DNA of 33,106 nucleotides from Nitrospira sp. ST-bin4 (GCA_002083565.1 MSXM01000078.1:1-33106); one strand, 5' to 3'. Shown: positions 8,217-15,795, counted from the first letter of the stretch. The notes: generated from the sequence alone by a model not told the origin. Translations and numbers: made by a program.

Positions 8217-9095
8217 CTACCTTTCAGTCCATGGTCGACGGCGCTCGGATATCACCGCCAGCATATTCACTACGGACGACGTCCCTTCCGCGCACAACGC
8301 TGCCATGCGGAAATCCGCCGTCCGCTTATGTTGTAGCGCCAATGCGAGTTTGAGCGCCGCTTTGGCGTGAGCACGCGCTTCCTCATTCACGCCTCCGGAT
8401 AATTCTCCTTCAAAAACTACCTCCAACATCCGACGGGAATCGGTTTCACTAATTGGAACAGAATCCTTACTTAGGTGGCGAGTCCGATCGAACACGGCTT
8501 GGGCAACGGAGATCAAGACTTCTCGGCACAACAAACCCACCGCCTGGAACTGTTCCTCGGTCTTTGCCGTCTCAAGGCGAGCTTTGACCTCCTGCATTTG
8601 TCGATCGACTTTCTGCCATCCTGTCGGTTCTTCAAAGACCGCGGTTCGATGGCCAACCTGTTCAAAGCCATACACCGGACGACCGGATATCTGCTTCACC
8701 TCGACAAGCCGCCATCCATCGGCCTTGAGTTCGGCATTGTAGGCTGCCACCAATGCATGCGCCTCCTCAGTCATAGGTCGAACCGCAGGATGCACAGTCT
8801 CACACAAAAATCGCAGAAACTCTTCGTCGGCGACCCAGAGCAGATTGAAACGGGAATCATAGAACACCCACTCCTCCGGCCAATCCGAATTGATGACGCG
8901 ATGCTTCCAAATATCACCCGCCGCATTTTCAAATCTGCCATCCGTCGATGCAATATTCGCCAAATCATAAAGTCGGGCTAAAAAGCTGTCCTCCTGCATG
9001 CGTCCCGACCAGGAAACCCCTGAAGCTGTCAAGTAGTCGATGATGGCTCGCCGTGTGACTTCTGAGATGGTATTGGCTGTCCCATCCGTGTTCAT
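8217..9095 (-). CDS. AbiJ-NTD3-like abortive infection protein
   Basis: The 292-residue protein starts with a segment I recognise as resembling the AbiJ N-terminal domain 3 family: SEVTRRAIIDYL, then SGVSW.GR, FLARLYDL, DGRFENAAGDIWKHR and the aromatic WVFYDSRFNLL at about residues 10-88. The C-terminal half (about 190-290) is helical with CREVLISVAQAVF, ARAHAKAALKLALALQHKRT and ALCAEGTSSVVNMLAVIS, as in abortive-infection C-terminal (HEPN-like) domains. Such proteins are thought to stop phage spread by harming the host cell. No canonical RX4-6H HEPN motif can be assigned with certainty. It is full length and intact among wrecked genes, and it stands alone. The family call rests on pattern memory, not on a search. 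Confidence 0.65.
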   Translation of the reverse strand: MNTDGTANTISEVTRRAIIDYLTASGVSWSGRMQEDSFLARLYDLANIASTDGRFENAAGDIWKHRVINSDWPEEWVFYDSRFNLLWVADEEFLRFLCETVHPAVRPMTEEAHALVAAYNAELKADGWRLVEVKQISGRPVYGFEQVGHRTAVFEEPTGWQKVDRQMQEVKARLETAKTEEQFQAVGLLCREVLISVAQAVFDRTRHLSKDSVPISETDSRRMLEVVFEGELSGGVNEEARAHAKAALKLALALQHKRTADFRMAALCAEGTSSVVNMLAVISERRRPWTER

Positions 9096-9199
9096 TAGCT
9101 TTGCCCCCCGAGGCGTTTGTCTACTACCGTCAGGCCATCATGCGTGCCGAAGATGACCTTTTCCCACAAGACTAGACCAACCAGACCTGGAATTGTCCG

Positions 9200-9815
9200 T
9201 TAGACTGCGGCCCTCAACCAGGAAATCATACTGCTCCCAGGAAATGATGATCATGGATCAAGGGCGTCCAGGTGGAGCGTGGTTTGTGGTGCCCGTCCGT
9301 CTTGCGGGCCTGGCCCTCGATCATGCGCATCCGCGCCTAGATCTTGCCGAATTCATAGACGCCGGCGTACATCGGGTTCGTGAGCATCCTCAGCATGCTG
9401 CAATACGTGGGGAGTTTCCCGATGGTCTCGCTCCCGGCGTCCGTGAACACGCGAGCTGGAACACAGATCCGCTCGCGTCGAAAACAGAGCAAGACCTGCC
9501 GGATGCTCCCCAGTTCGGTATCTTCTCAAAGACTTGGAGCACGGCCTACTGCATGCAGCGATCCGGATTGAACTAGATCTAGCCAGGGGTCCACACATAG
9601 CAAATCGGCGAGCAAAACATGAGCCCGGCGGGCATTTGGCGTAGGGCTTCCAGCGAGCGTTGTCGAGAGAGCGTGAGTCGAACACGGACATGGTGCCCTT
9701 GCAGCAGCTGATGATCGAGGACCGCGGGATCGTACATCCCGTCGGGGTTGGGGTGGGTGAGCCATGCGCAATCTTTTGTTTTAGATCCAAACACGTCGGT
9801 GGCTCGGAGGATCAC
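9200..9815 (-). pseudogene. Decayed large serine recombinase gene
   Basis: On the minus strand the sequence resembles the recombinase domain of large serine integrases. Around 9519-9240 it reads GSIRQVLLCFRRERICVP, ETIGKLPTYCSMLRMLTNPM, YAGVYEFGK, then MIEGQARKTDGHHKPRSTWT. Upstream, 9815-9600 holds a piece resembling the end of the catalytic domain (DGMYDPAVLDHQLLQG). An in-frame TAG (9337-9339), another near 9555 and at least one frameshift (near 9515) break it. The catalytic serine region at the N terminus is not recognisable. Such enzymes move integrative elements, so an old element has decayed here. Confidence 0.6.
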
Positions 9816-9939
9816 ATTATCTAGATTCCGATTCGCATAGCCCCCGAGGCCCTCAGCGCCATGATTATCCGCTCCTCTACATGCGGAGTCGTTGATCTGT
9901 TGCCGGGCTTATTGGGTGACACGCATCCGCGCCACGTAT

Positions 9940-10173
9940 TCATTTCTCCCACGGCGCTCGTGTTTGAAGGAGACGTCGCAACTTTGGATTATTCGCCGGA
10001 GGATGGTCGAGTATCGCTGTAAAATGCTTGAACGCGGACCTTGAGTGTGTGATCGTGCGCATGCGCGACTCAGATTGCGCTACGGTCTTGAGTGTTTGAT
10101 CAACTGCGCGGATGGCGCGGTCGGCTGAACGGATGACACGATCAGCGAGACGGTCTAGGTTGCGCCGCTTCAT
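9940..10173 (-). CDS. DUF1778-type antitoxin C-terminal remnant
   Basis: This 77-residue frame ends with FTAILDHPPANNPKLRRLL then QTRAPWEK. That is the characteristic tail of TacA/DUF1778 antitoxins (xFxAxLDxPPxxNPxLxRLLxRxAPW). The first 48 residues do not look like the expected ribbon-helix-helix domain, so the N terminus has been replaced or scrambled. No toxin gene adjoins it. It is the second such stump in 2.5 kb, which points to loss of toxin-antitoxin modules from this region. Confidence 0.45.
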   Translation of the reverse strand: MKRRNLDRLADRVIRSADRAIRAVDQTLKTVAQSESRMRTITHSRSAFKHFTAILDHPPANNPKLRRLLQTRAPWEK

Positions 10174-10318
10174 ACAGTAACGATATCACGGTCTGCCCTG
10201 CGTTGGGAACCCGCATCGTGTGCAGCGGAGCTCGGTTCAATTCATCAAACCCTATCGATATGCGATCAAACCCAATAACTGAATCAGCACCAGGCCTCCA
10301 CCACGATTGATCTAGCTC

Positions 10319-11104
10319 CTAGAACACGTCAGTGACGCTCGGGGGCCAGCCCTCTGGCCACTGGCCATACACCGATTGATAGGCCACGACTATGGCTGGT
10401 GGAGGCTGCTCTCTGGCCACTCGAATGGACTCATAGTTAGCCTCCCTGATCCAGCGTTCAAATTCGATGGCCTCTGCACTATCTTCTGCTCCCAAATTCG
10501 CAAGGGCTAACATTGGGTGGACATATCGCCAGGCTAGGCCACAGCGCCGCATGCGGAGAAAGATCAGGGCATAGACAGGAGTCAGGTCTGCCCGGCTCTT
10601 AATCAAGTTACACCTTATATAGAACTGGATATAGTCGAACAGATCCGGTGAGGAAGGCCTCTGATGCGGATGTTCAAGGAAGTCTGCGAGAAACGCGGCT
10701 GCTAAGCGACCAGTACCCAGTTCGACAGGGCTCCCCTCTGCACTCCGAACTTCATGGTTGTCCGAAAACAGATGCCAGAGACATGACCCCAGAAGTTCTG
10801 CACATTCTGTCACCGGATCAATGTGACTCTCTGGCTTCCATGTCTCCCCCGTGGCGTCGGGTATGTCTTCAACGATGGCAGGGAGACCACAAGCACGCCG
10901 AAGTTCCTGGATGCGGCTGCGGATGCGGTGAGATTCCTCCCTCAGCTGAGCGGGGGTGGGATGTGCAGTGCGAACCAGGGGGGAGCGCTCCCACCCCTCA
11001 GGTGCCAGAGCGGCCACAATGGCCGGATCCCGTAATCCATTGGGAAACATTCGCTGGAAGAGTCGCCAACACTCGGTTTCGGTTAAGACGTTGGTCACTG
11101 ACAC
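10319..11104 (-). CDS. Hypothetical protein, function unknown
   Basis: The 261-residue protein belongs to no family I recognise. It is soluble with no signal peptide or membrane segment. The N terminus has a short helix pattern (TECWRLFQRMFP), a predicted coiled helix at about 57-75 (ESHRIRSRIQELRR), and a C-terminal half rich in helix and aromatic residues (FDYIQFYIRCNLIKSRADLT, then FLRMRRCGLAWRYVHPM). I chose GTG at 11104 because AAGGAG (11118-11113) lies 8 nt upstream. The GTG at 11113, although in frame, overlaps that site. No operon partner is present; the gene faces away from the XRE gene. Codon use matches the lower-GC neighbourhood. Confidence 0.6.
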   Translation of the reverse strand: MSVTNVLTETECWRLFQRMFPNGLRDPAIVAALAPEGWERSPLVRTAHPTPAQLREESHRIRSRIQELRRACGLPAIVEDIPDATGETWKPESHIDPVTECAELLGSCLWHLFSDNHEVRSAEGSPVELGTGRLAAAFLADFLEHPHQRPSSPDLFDYIQFYIRCNLIKSRADLTPVYALIFLRMRRCGLAWRYVHPMLALANLGAEDSAEAIEFERWIREANYESIRVAREQPPPAIVVAYQSVYGQWPEGWPPSVTDVF

Positions 11105-11337
11105 AGAAACCACTCCTTCGAAGCAGCAACGGATCTGGCAGGATTTCCCACACTCTTCCCGTCTAGTTTCAAAGCCTGCTCGCTGGTTGCAACCTGCATA
11201 TAGCCTACTTCCCGCTGTTTGGCAGTTTCGTGATGCTCGTGAGCAACAAGACGGTGTTGAACGCGAGCGCTAGTTAGTGCGGGATGGCTTGGCGTTCAAA
11301 TTCTGTTGAGAATTTAGATATTCTAGGCCAGACACAA

Positions 11338-11354
11338 TATCCCAATTTGGGATA
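11338..11354. promoter_or_regulatory. Perfect 8-1-8 palindrome, probable XRE operator
   Basis: TATCCCAATTTGGGATA is a perfect inverted repeat (8-nt arms, 1-nt centre) lying 47 nt before the XRE start codon. Perfect short palindromes of this size are typical operators of dimeric HTH regulators. TTGGGA in its right arm could also serve as a -35 element, with an AT-rich -10-like stretch 17 nt downstream. Binding by the adjacent protein is inferred. Confidence 0.55.
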
Positions 11355-11377
11355 ATGGTGCTAGGGAATAAATAATC

Positions 11378-11400
11378 AGGCCCTCTCACAGAGGGGGCCT
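11378..11400 (+). promoter_or_regulatory. Hairpin that buries the ribosome-binding site of the XRE gene
   Basis: AGGCCCTCTC (11378-11387) can pair with GAGGGGGCCT (11391-11400) over 10 pairs, with one G-U wobble and a 3-nt ACA loop. The right arm contains the purine-rich GAGGGGG ribosome-binding sequence, and its last base directly precedes ATG at 11401. Folding would hide the ribosome-binding site and set translation low. It could also act as a terminator-like or protein-responsive element, although no U run follows. Confidence 0.55.
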
Positions 11401-11661
11401 ATGCGTAAATCAAAGAAATCTGCCCCGTTCAGTCCTGAGTATCAATACTTCTGTCGCCTGCTGAAAGAGGCGCGGGAGAATGCTCGAGTCACCCAGATGG
11501 ATTTGGCAAAGCGATTAAGAAAGCCTCAATCCTACATATCGAAATACGAAACAGGCGAACGACGAATAGATGTCATCGAGTATCTTCGAATCGCTAGAGC
11601 GATCCGTATAGATCCATTGGAAGTCATTCGAGAGCTAAGTCTGAAGTTTAAGGCAACGTAG
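11401..11661 (+). CDS. XRE-family HTH regulator
   Basis: The 86-residue protein is essentially one Cro/C1-type helix-turn-helix domain at about 18-75: LLKEARENARVTQMDLAKRL, then QSYISKYETGERRIDVIEYL and IARAI. The recognition helix contains QSYISKYE. Such small regulators control mobile-element, restriction or toxin-antitoxin genes, or their own transcription. A perfect palindrome 47 nt upstream and a hairpin touching the start codon suggest control at both transcription and translation. No toxin, methylase or phage gene adjoins it, so its target is unknown. GC is lower than in the housekeeping block that follows. Confidence 0.88.
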   Translation: MRKSKKSAPFSPEYQYFCRLLKEARENARVTQMDLAKRLRKPQSYISKYETGERRIDVIEYLRIARAIRIDPLEVIRELSLKFKAT

Positions 11662-11776
11662 CGTAGGATACGATTCTAGAGATGCTTCCGTCCGTTCACG
11701 CCCAGAATCTGTCGTGGGATAGCAAGACTGAACACGGAAGATCGCTAATGCCCGCTTGAGGAGGCACACTGGGCAC

Positions 11777-11915
11777 ATGAAACAACCACGACAGATGCTC
11801 CGCGAGATTGTAGAGTCCGGATTGGCCAAGACATATGGAGATGATATGGAACAACTTGGTTAACAATATTAGTCCTGAGGAGCGTGAGCGGGTCAGGGAA
11901 GCGTTTGGTAAGTAG
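11777..11915 (+). other. Possible small protein gene split by a frameshift
   Basis: ATG at 11777 opens 28 codons (MKQPRQMLREIVESGLAKTY, GDDMEQLG). An overlapping +1 frame from 11835 adds VNNISPEERERVREAFGK, ending TAG at 11915. Joined near 11857 they would give one coherent acidic/basic helical peptide of about 46 residues, so a one-base error or mutation is plausible. No family is recognised and the evidence is weak. Confidence 0.25.
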
Positions 11916-11955
11916 GCACCTTAATAACAGATCCGCTAACGTTGAGACCTTGCCT

Positions 11956-12180
11956 ATGTACAAGCATAAGACGGCGGTTGGCACATTTCTGATTGCTGAG
12001 CGTTTAGGGCGGTGGCACATCATCTTTAAGGATGAGAGCCTGGGTAATTATGCAACCCCACAGCAAGCAGCAGATGATCTCGCCGGAGGACATACTTTCT
12101 CTCCAGGAACTGGAATCGATACCTCAACGCTAGACATTCCTAGCGATATAAAAGAGTGGGATAGAACGGCGCAAGCTTGA
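11956..12180 (+). CDS. Small hypothetical protein
   Basis: The 74-residue protein starts MYKHKTAVGTFLIAERLGRW and continues IIFKDESLGNYATPQQAADD and LAGGHTF. It resembles a loose class of small proteins with a GTFxI...GRWxL...LGxYxxPxxAADD pattern found in many proteobacterial genomes; their function is unknown. I chose ATG at 11956 because the family pattern starts there; an in-frame ATG at 11884 would add 24 unrelated residues. It ends 1 nt before the convergent thyX stop codon region. Confidence 0.5.
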   Translation: MYKHKTAVGTFLIAERLGRWHIIFKDESLGNYATPQQAADDLAGGHTFSPGTGIDTSTLDIPSDIKEWDRTAQA

Positions 12181-12181
12181 G

Positions 12182-12997
12182 TTATTGGAGCAGTGTTTTG
12201 GCTTCCTGGACTTCACTGGAGGATTGATCCATCGACTCAAGAACCTTCTGTAATTTCTCTCGCGACGATCTGGACAACTTCACCGCATACAATATGTGCT
12301 CTTCAAAGGCCTCGTATGCCAGTGGCGCAACGGCTTTTGCCATTGTAGCCATTACTTCGCCATAGGCCCGAATTTCATACTGAGCATGCGAATCGAGCCG
12401 CAGTTTCAAAAAATGAAACAGGTTGTGCAGGTCGATCTGCCAATACCATTGTGTATAGAGACTTAGTGGCAAATTGATGCGGGCAAGTTCTCGTGCTAGC
12501 CCGTCATTCAACATTCCTTCGTAATTTGAGTAGACATTTGACTGATCTTTTTTCAGTAGTTCGAGTATCCGTTCTTGTACGTCGGCCGATAATTCTTCCT
12601 CTCCCCGTGCCTGTTTATTATTCTGACTCTGCCGGCGCAGTTGTTCTTGCGGTGGAACGTAGAACTCGTCTTCCATGACACTATAGCGACCTGATATCTC
12701 GTTTAGTCTGGCCGTTCGGTGCCTGACCCATTGCCTCGCGACAAAAATGGGCATCTTTGCATGAAACGTCAGAATCACCTGCTCGAAGGGCGACGTATGA
12801 TCGTTTCGCATCAGATAATTGATCAGCCCTTTATCTTCACGGACCGTCTTGGTGCCGGCTCCGTAAGAAACTCGGGCCGCAGCTACTATACGGCTATCTC
12901 CTCCAAGATAATCAACAAGCCTAACGAAGCCCTTGTCGAGCACTCGAAATTCTTTGTCTTGAATTGCTTCTGCTTCAGGAGTGGTGATTCTTGGCAT
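12182..12997 (-). CDS. thyX: Flavin-dependent thymidylate synthase
   Basis: ThyX makes dTMP from dUMP with methylene-tetrahydrofolate, FAD and NADPH, in the cytosol. The 271-residue protein carries the signature RHRX7S: RHR at 92-94 and S102 (EISGRYS). It also has the conserved FEQVILTFHAKMPIFVARQW before it and NLFHFLKLRLDSHAQYEIR later. The length is at the long end for ThyX (usually 220-270), with an extra charged stretch at 118-150. Start ATG 12997 has only a weak ribosome-binding site. Immediately upstream is the 5' stump of a second thyX gene on the same strand. No thyA is in view, so this may be the only route to thymidylate. Confidence 0.95.
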   Translation of the reverse strand: MPRITTPEAEAIQDKEFRVLDKGFVRLVDYLGGDSRIVAAARVSYGAGTKTVREDKGLINYLMRNDHTSPFEQVILTFHAKMPIFVARQWVRHRTARLNEISGRYSVMEDEFYVPPQEQLRRQSQNNKQARGEEELSADVQERILELLKKDQSNVYSNYEGMLNDGLARELARINLPLSLYTQWYWQIDLHNLFHFLKLRLDSHAQYEIRAYGEVMATMAKAVAPLAYEAFEEHILYAVKLSRSSREKLQKVLESMDQSSSEVQEAKTLLQ

Positions 12998-13138
12998 GGT
13001 CCATCACGTTAAGTTGAAGTGTCGGGATTCTCGGCTAAGTGGGCAGATTCTTCAAGCCCTGATTCAATGCTTATTGAAGCTACTTAGCTTCTTCCCTTTG
13101 AAAATCATATTCTTAAAAGAACCAATGCGTTTGGGGAT

Positions 13139-13339
13139 GATTTGGTCGGCAATCGACGCATGGCCGTAATCGAAATAGAACTGGTCCCAGAATTTTTCCG
13201 AGGAGTGGCCGTGGACCCACTTGATGCTGCTCTCGATGGAATCAGGCGAGCGGCTGTACCGCGCCAGGGCATAGGCGGATTTCTCCGGTGGCATGGGCGC
13301 CACGGCGATGACGCGCCGGCTGGATTGATCCTGACTCAT
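13139..13339 (-). pseudogene. Truncated thyX paralogue, 5' end only
   Basis: The frame starting at 13339 encodes the N terminus of a ThyX-like protein: VIAVAPMPPEKSAYALARYS, RSPDSIE, WVHGHSSEKFWDQFYFDYGH, ASIAD. Homology stops at about residue 66. The frame runs on to 13064 with a lysine-rich tail (IIPKRIGSF, KGKKLSSFNK) unlike any ThyX. The RHR motif, FAD-binding core and dUMP site are all lost. The stump ends about 140 nt before the intact thyX, so a deletion or recombination between tandem thyX-type genes is a reasonable explanation. Confidence 0.7.
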
Positions 13340-13483
13340 CGACCCGAAGTCCTCACGAGGCTGCTGACAATCACGAGGGCCGAACTATACCCCCCGACTG
13401 CCTGAGGCGCAAGGCCGCTCCGTTGACTTGGCTCGGAATGCACCGCTATAGTCCCGACGTTTTGCGTATGGTGAGGATCGACG

Positions 13484-14746
13484 ATGATCAAGGGTATCAA
13501 GGGCGTTAAAGATCTGCTTCCGGAAGAGACCCCGCGCTGGCGCCTGATTGAAGAGAAGGCCCGGTTCTGGGCCTCGACGTTCGGCTTTCACGAAATCCGC
13601 GTGCCGATTTTCGAGGTGACGACGCTCTTTGCCCGCAGTATAGGGGCCTCGACGGACATCGTCGAAAAAGAAATGTACACGTTTCAGGACCGGGACGGCA
13701 CGTCGCTGACCCTGCGCCCTGAAGGAACAGCCGGAACGGTCCGGGCCTACATCGAACACAACCGCGCGGCCGATCCGCTTCCCCAGAAATATTGCTACCT
13801 CGGACCGATGTTTCGCCACGAGCGGCCTCAAGCCGGACGGTTGCGGCAATTTCACCAGTTCGGCGTGGAATCCTTCGGCATGGCTGATCCGCGGGCGGAT
13901 GTTGAAACGATTGCCCTCCTCTGGCAGTTACTGTCTGACCTCCAACTCCCCGCGCTCACCCTGGAAATCAACAATCTTGGGTATACGAGCGACCGGGAGA
14001 CATATAGACCGGTTCTGGTCGCCTATCTTCGCCAACAGGAAAGTCAGCTTTGTGCGAATTGCGTTCGCCGCATTGAGACGAATCCGTTGCGCGTACTGGA
14101 TTGCAAGGTGCCGGCCTGCCGGGCCGCCACAGACGTTGCGCCGACTCTTGCCGGTTCTATGGCAGAACCGGCCACAACCTATTTTTCAAAGGTGCTGGAA
14201 GGGCTTCAGGCTATCGGGATTCCCTACCAATTGAATCATCGGCTGGTTCGGGGGTTGGATTATTACTGCCTGACCACGTTTGAAGTAACGACCACGACTT
14301 TAGGGGCTCAGAACGCCGTAGGAGCCGGTGGACGCTACGATGGATTGGTAGAGACTTTGGATGGTCCGAAGACGCCGGCCGTCGGCTTTGCGGTCGGTAT
14401 TGAGCGTATCTCTATGATGCTGCCGGAAACCGTCACTCCGCCATCTGTTGGGGATAAGACGGTCTATGTGGCAGCCTTCGGCGAACGGGCGGCAATTCAA
14501 GGCTTGAAGATTCTCCAAGATCTCCGCGTGGCCGGAGTTCGAGCGGTGACGGATTTCCGCTCGGCGACGCTAAAAGCTCACCTCCGCCAGGCTGATCGTT
14601 TTACCTGTCGCTATACTCTGATTCTCGGTGATGATGAATTAGATAAAGGCTCCGCGATCCTGAGAAATATGGAGACGAAGGATCAACAGGATCTGCCTCT
14701 TCCCACCATCATTGCCGCTCTTTCCGCGCGAGTTCTCGCATCCTAG
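13484..14746 (+). CDS. hisS: Histidyl-tRNA synthetase
   Basis: HisRS charges tRNA-His. At 420 residues it has the usual length for a bacterial class II HisRS. Visible motifs are LRPEGTAGT (78-86), motif 2 around RHERPQAGRLRQFHQ (111-125), the histidine-binding RGLDYY (256-261), GGRYDGL (282-288) and motif 3 GFAVGIERI (301-309), followed by the C-terminal anticodon-binding domain. ATG 13484 is preceded by a GAGG-type site. It is transcribed away from the thyX stump and is followed by a small hairpin. The GC rise at its start marks the return to the core genome. Confidence 0.97.
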   Translation: MIKGIKGVKDLLPEETPRWRLIEEKARFWASTFGFHEIRVPIFEVTTLFARSIGASTDIVEKEMYTFQDRDGTSLTLRPEGTAGTVRAYIEHNRAADPLPQKYCYLGPMFRHERPQAGRLRQFHQFGVESFGMADPRADVETIALLWQLLSDLQLPALTLEINNLGYTSDRETYRPVLVAYLRQQESQLCANCVRRIETNPLRVLDCKVPACRAATDVAPTLAGSMAEPATTYFSKVLEGLQAIGIPYQLNHRLVRGLDYYCLTTFEVTTTTLGAQNAVGAGGRYDGLVETLDGPKTPAVGFAVGIERISMMLPETVTPPSVGDKTVYVAAFGERAAIQGLKILQDLRVAGVRAVTDFRSATLKAHLRQADRFTCRYTLILGDDELDKGSAILRNMETKDQQDLPLPTIIAALSARVLAS

Positions 14747-14748
14747 TT

Positions 14749-14763
14749 CCGCAGTTTTTGCGG
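14749..14763 (+). terminator. Weak hairpin after hisS
   Basis: CCGCA and TGCGG pair over 5 bp around GTTTT, 3 nt past the hisS stop codon and followed by a pyrimidine-rich stretch (TTGACTTTCCCTT). The stem is short and lacks a clean U run, so termination is likely to be partial at best. Confidence 0.35.
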
Positions 14764-14855
14764 TTGACTTTCCCTTCAAAAATTCGTAGGCTCACGGCCT
14801 CTGGATAATTATTATAAGTTGTTGATTAATTAATATAAATATCTGTGAATTACCT

Positions 14856-15176
14856 ATGAATTCAAAGAAGCTCGGACTGCTTCTTTCAGTCCCTCCGACT
14901 CATAGAAGTGTTGAGACGGTTTACCGTCTTTCACGTGCGGCTCTTCAACGCAACACCGAGGTGTATTTATACCTCATCGATGAAGGGGTGAAGAACATTT
15001 CTGACGCCCGGTATCAGGAACTAGCGACTGATGGCGTCAAGCTCTTTGCCTGCGCTTATGGCTGTCAACAGCATCATGTACCGACCGATGGGATCCATTC
15101 CAAGATCTCCCTGTGCGGGCTGGTGGTCCTCTCCGGGATTATCGATGCCTGCGATCAATTTTTAGCCTTTACCTGA
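14856..15176 (+). CDS. DsrE-like sulfur-relay family protein
   Basis: The 106-residue protein has the DsrE/TusD alpha/beta pattern: KLGLLLSVPP, a helix (ETVYRLSRAALQRN), EVYLYLIDEGV, then a cysteine-containing segment (KLFACAYGCQ) and LCGLVVLSGIIDACDQFLAF. Conserved cysteines in this fold carry persulfide sulfur to partners such as TusE/DsrC. It is first in a set of three small genes of the same fold. The AT-rich region just upstream (14805-14850) probably holds the promoter; no strong ribosome-binding site is visible. Whether it serves tRNA thiolation or another sulfur-transfer task cannot be read from sequence, and no DsrC/TusE is nearby. Confidence 0.75.
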   Translation: MNSKKLGLLLSVPPTHRSVETVYRLSRAALQRNTEVYLYLIDEGVKNISDARYQELATDGVKLFACAYGCQQHHVPTDGIHSKISLCGLVVLSGIIDACDQFLAFT

Positions 15177-15197
15177 TTTAAGGGTATCCACCAGACG

Positions 15198-15539
15198 ATG
15201 GCGAAGAAAATAGCCGTAGTGATTCGAGAAGATCCCCGTCAAACGCACCGTCCGGTGGAAGCCCTGCGTATTGCACTCGGCCTTGTGGCGGGGACCCATG
15301 ATACGACCGTGGTGCTTCTCAATGAGGCAGTTCGACTGCTTTCAGACGATCTCGACGATGTGATTGATATGGAGATTCTAGAAAAGTACCTCCCGTCAAT
15401 CGAACATCTTGAGATGCCATTTATCGTGCAATCGGATGCCGATCGATCGTTGATACAAAGTCAGTTTGCCGTCCAATATCAGACGGCTGACTCTATTCGA
15501 CACTTTTTGACAGACGTCGATCGAACTCTCGTGTTTTGA
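15198..15539 (+). CDS. DsrF/TusC-like small protein
   Basis: The 113-residue protein begins MAKKIAVVIREDPRQTHRPV and continues EALRIALGLVAGTHDTTVVL, LNEAVRLL. This is the DsrE/F fold, as in the middle subunit of DsrEFH or TusBCD. It starts 21 nt after the preceding DsrE-like gene and is followed 22 nt later by a DsrH-like gene, the same order as in dsrE-dsrF-dsrH. It lacks cysteine, so it would act as a structural or non-catalytic partner. The assignment by fold pattern and order is moderate. Confidence 0.65.
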   Translation: MAKKIAVVIREDPRQTHRPVEALRIALGLVAGTHDTTVVLLNEAVRLLSDDLDDVIDMEILEKYLPSIEHLEMPFIVQSDADRSLIQSQFAVQYQTADSIRHFLTDVDRTLVF

Positions 15540-15561
15540 TCTTCACGGTAAGGGGAACGCT

Positions 15562-15795
15562 GTGGCAGATTGTTTGTACATGCTTCGTGAGCCGTTGGAA
15601 GGGATTGAATCCAGTCTCTTTACCTCTCAGGAGTCCGGATATGTTCTTCTCGAAGAAGGATTGCCCGCTTCTTCTACCGGTTTTGCCGAGCATGTGCGGA
15701 ACGCCGGTCCAAACGACTCCTCCCCTTCCGTCAGTTTAACGGACCGGGACCTCCTGGAATTGGTATTTGCCCATACGAAGATTATCCTGCTCTGA
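15562..15795 (+). CDS. DsrH/TusB-like small protein
   Basis: The 77-residue protein starts at GTG 15562, supported by AAGGGG 6 nt upstream. It reads ADCLYMLREPLEGIESSLF, then ESGYVLLEEGLP and ends TDRDLLELVFAHTKIILL. The N-terminal beta-helix pattern and the C-terminal DLLELVFxHxKIxxL resemble DsrH/TusB, whose cysteine near the N terminus could correspond to C4 here. As the third gene of the trio it would complete a DsrEFH-like hexamer. A pairing-capable TTATCTT/AAGATAA stem follows at 15803-15820. The function is inferred from fold and context. Confidence 0.6.
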   Translation: MADCLYMLREPLEGIESSLFTSQESGYVLLEEGLPASSTGFAEHVRNAGPNDSSPSVSLTDRDLLELVFAHTKIILL

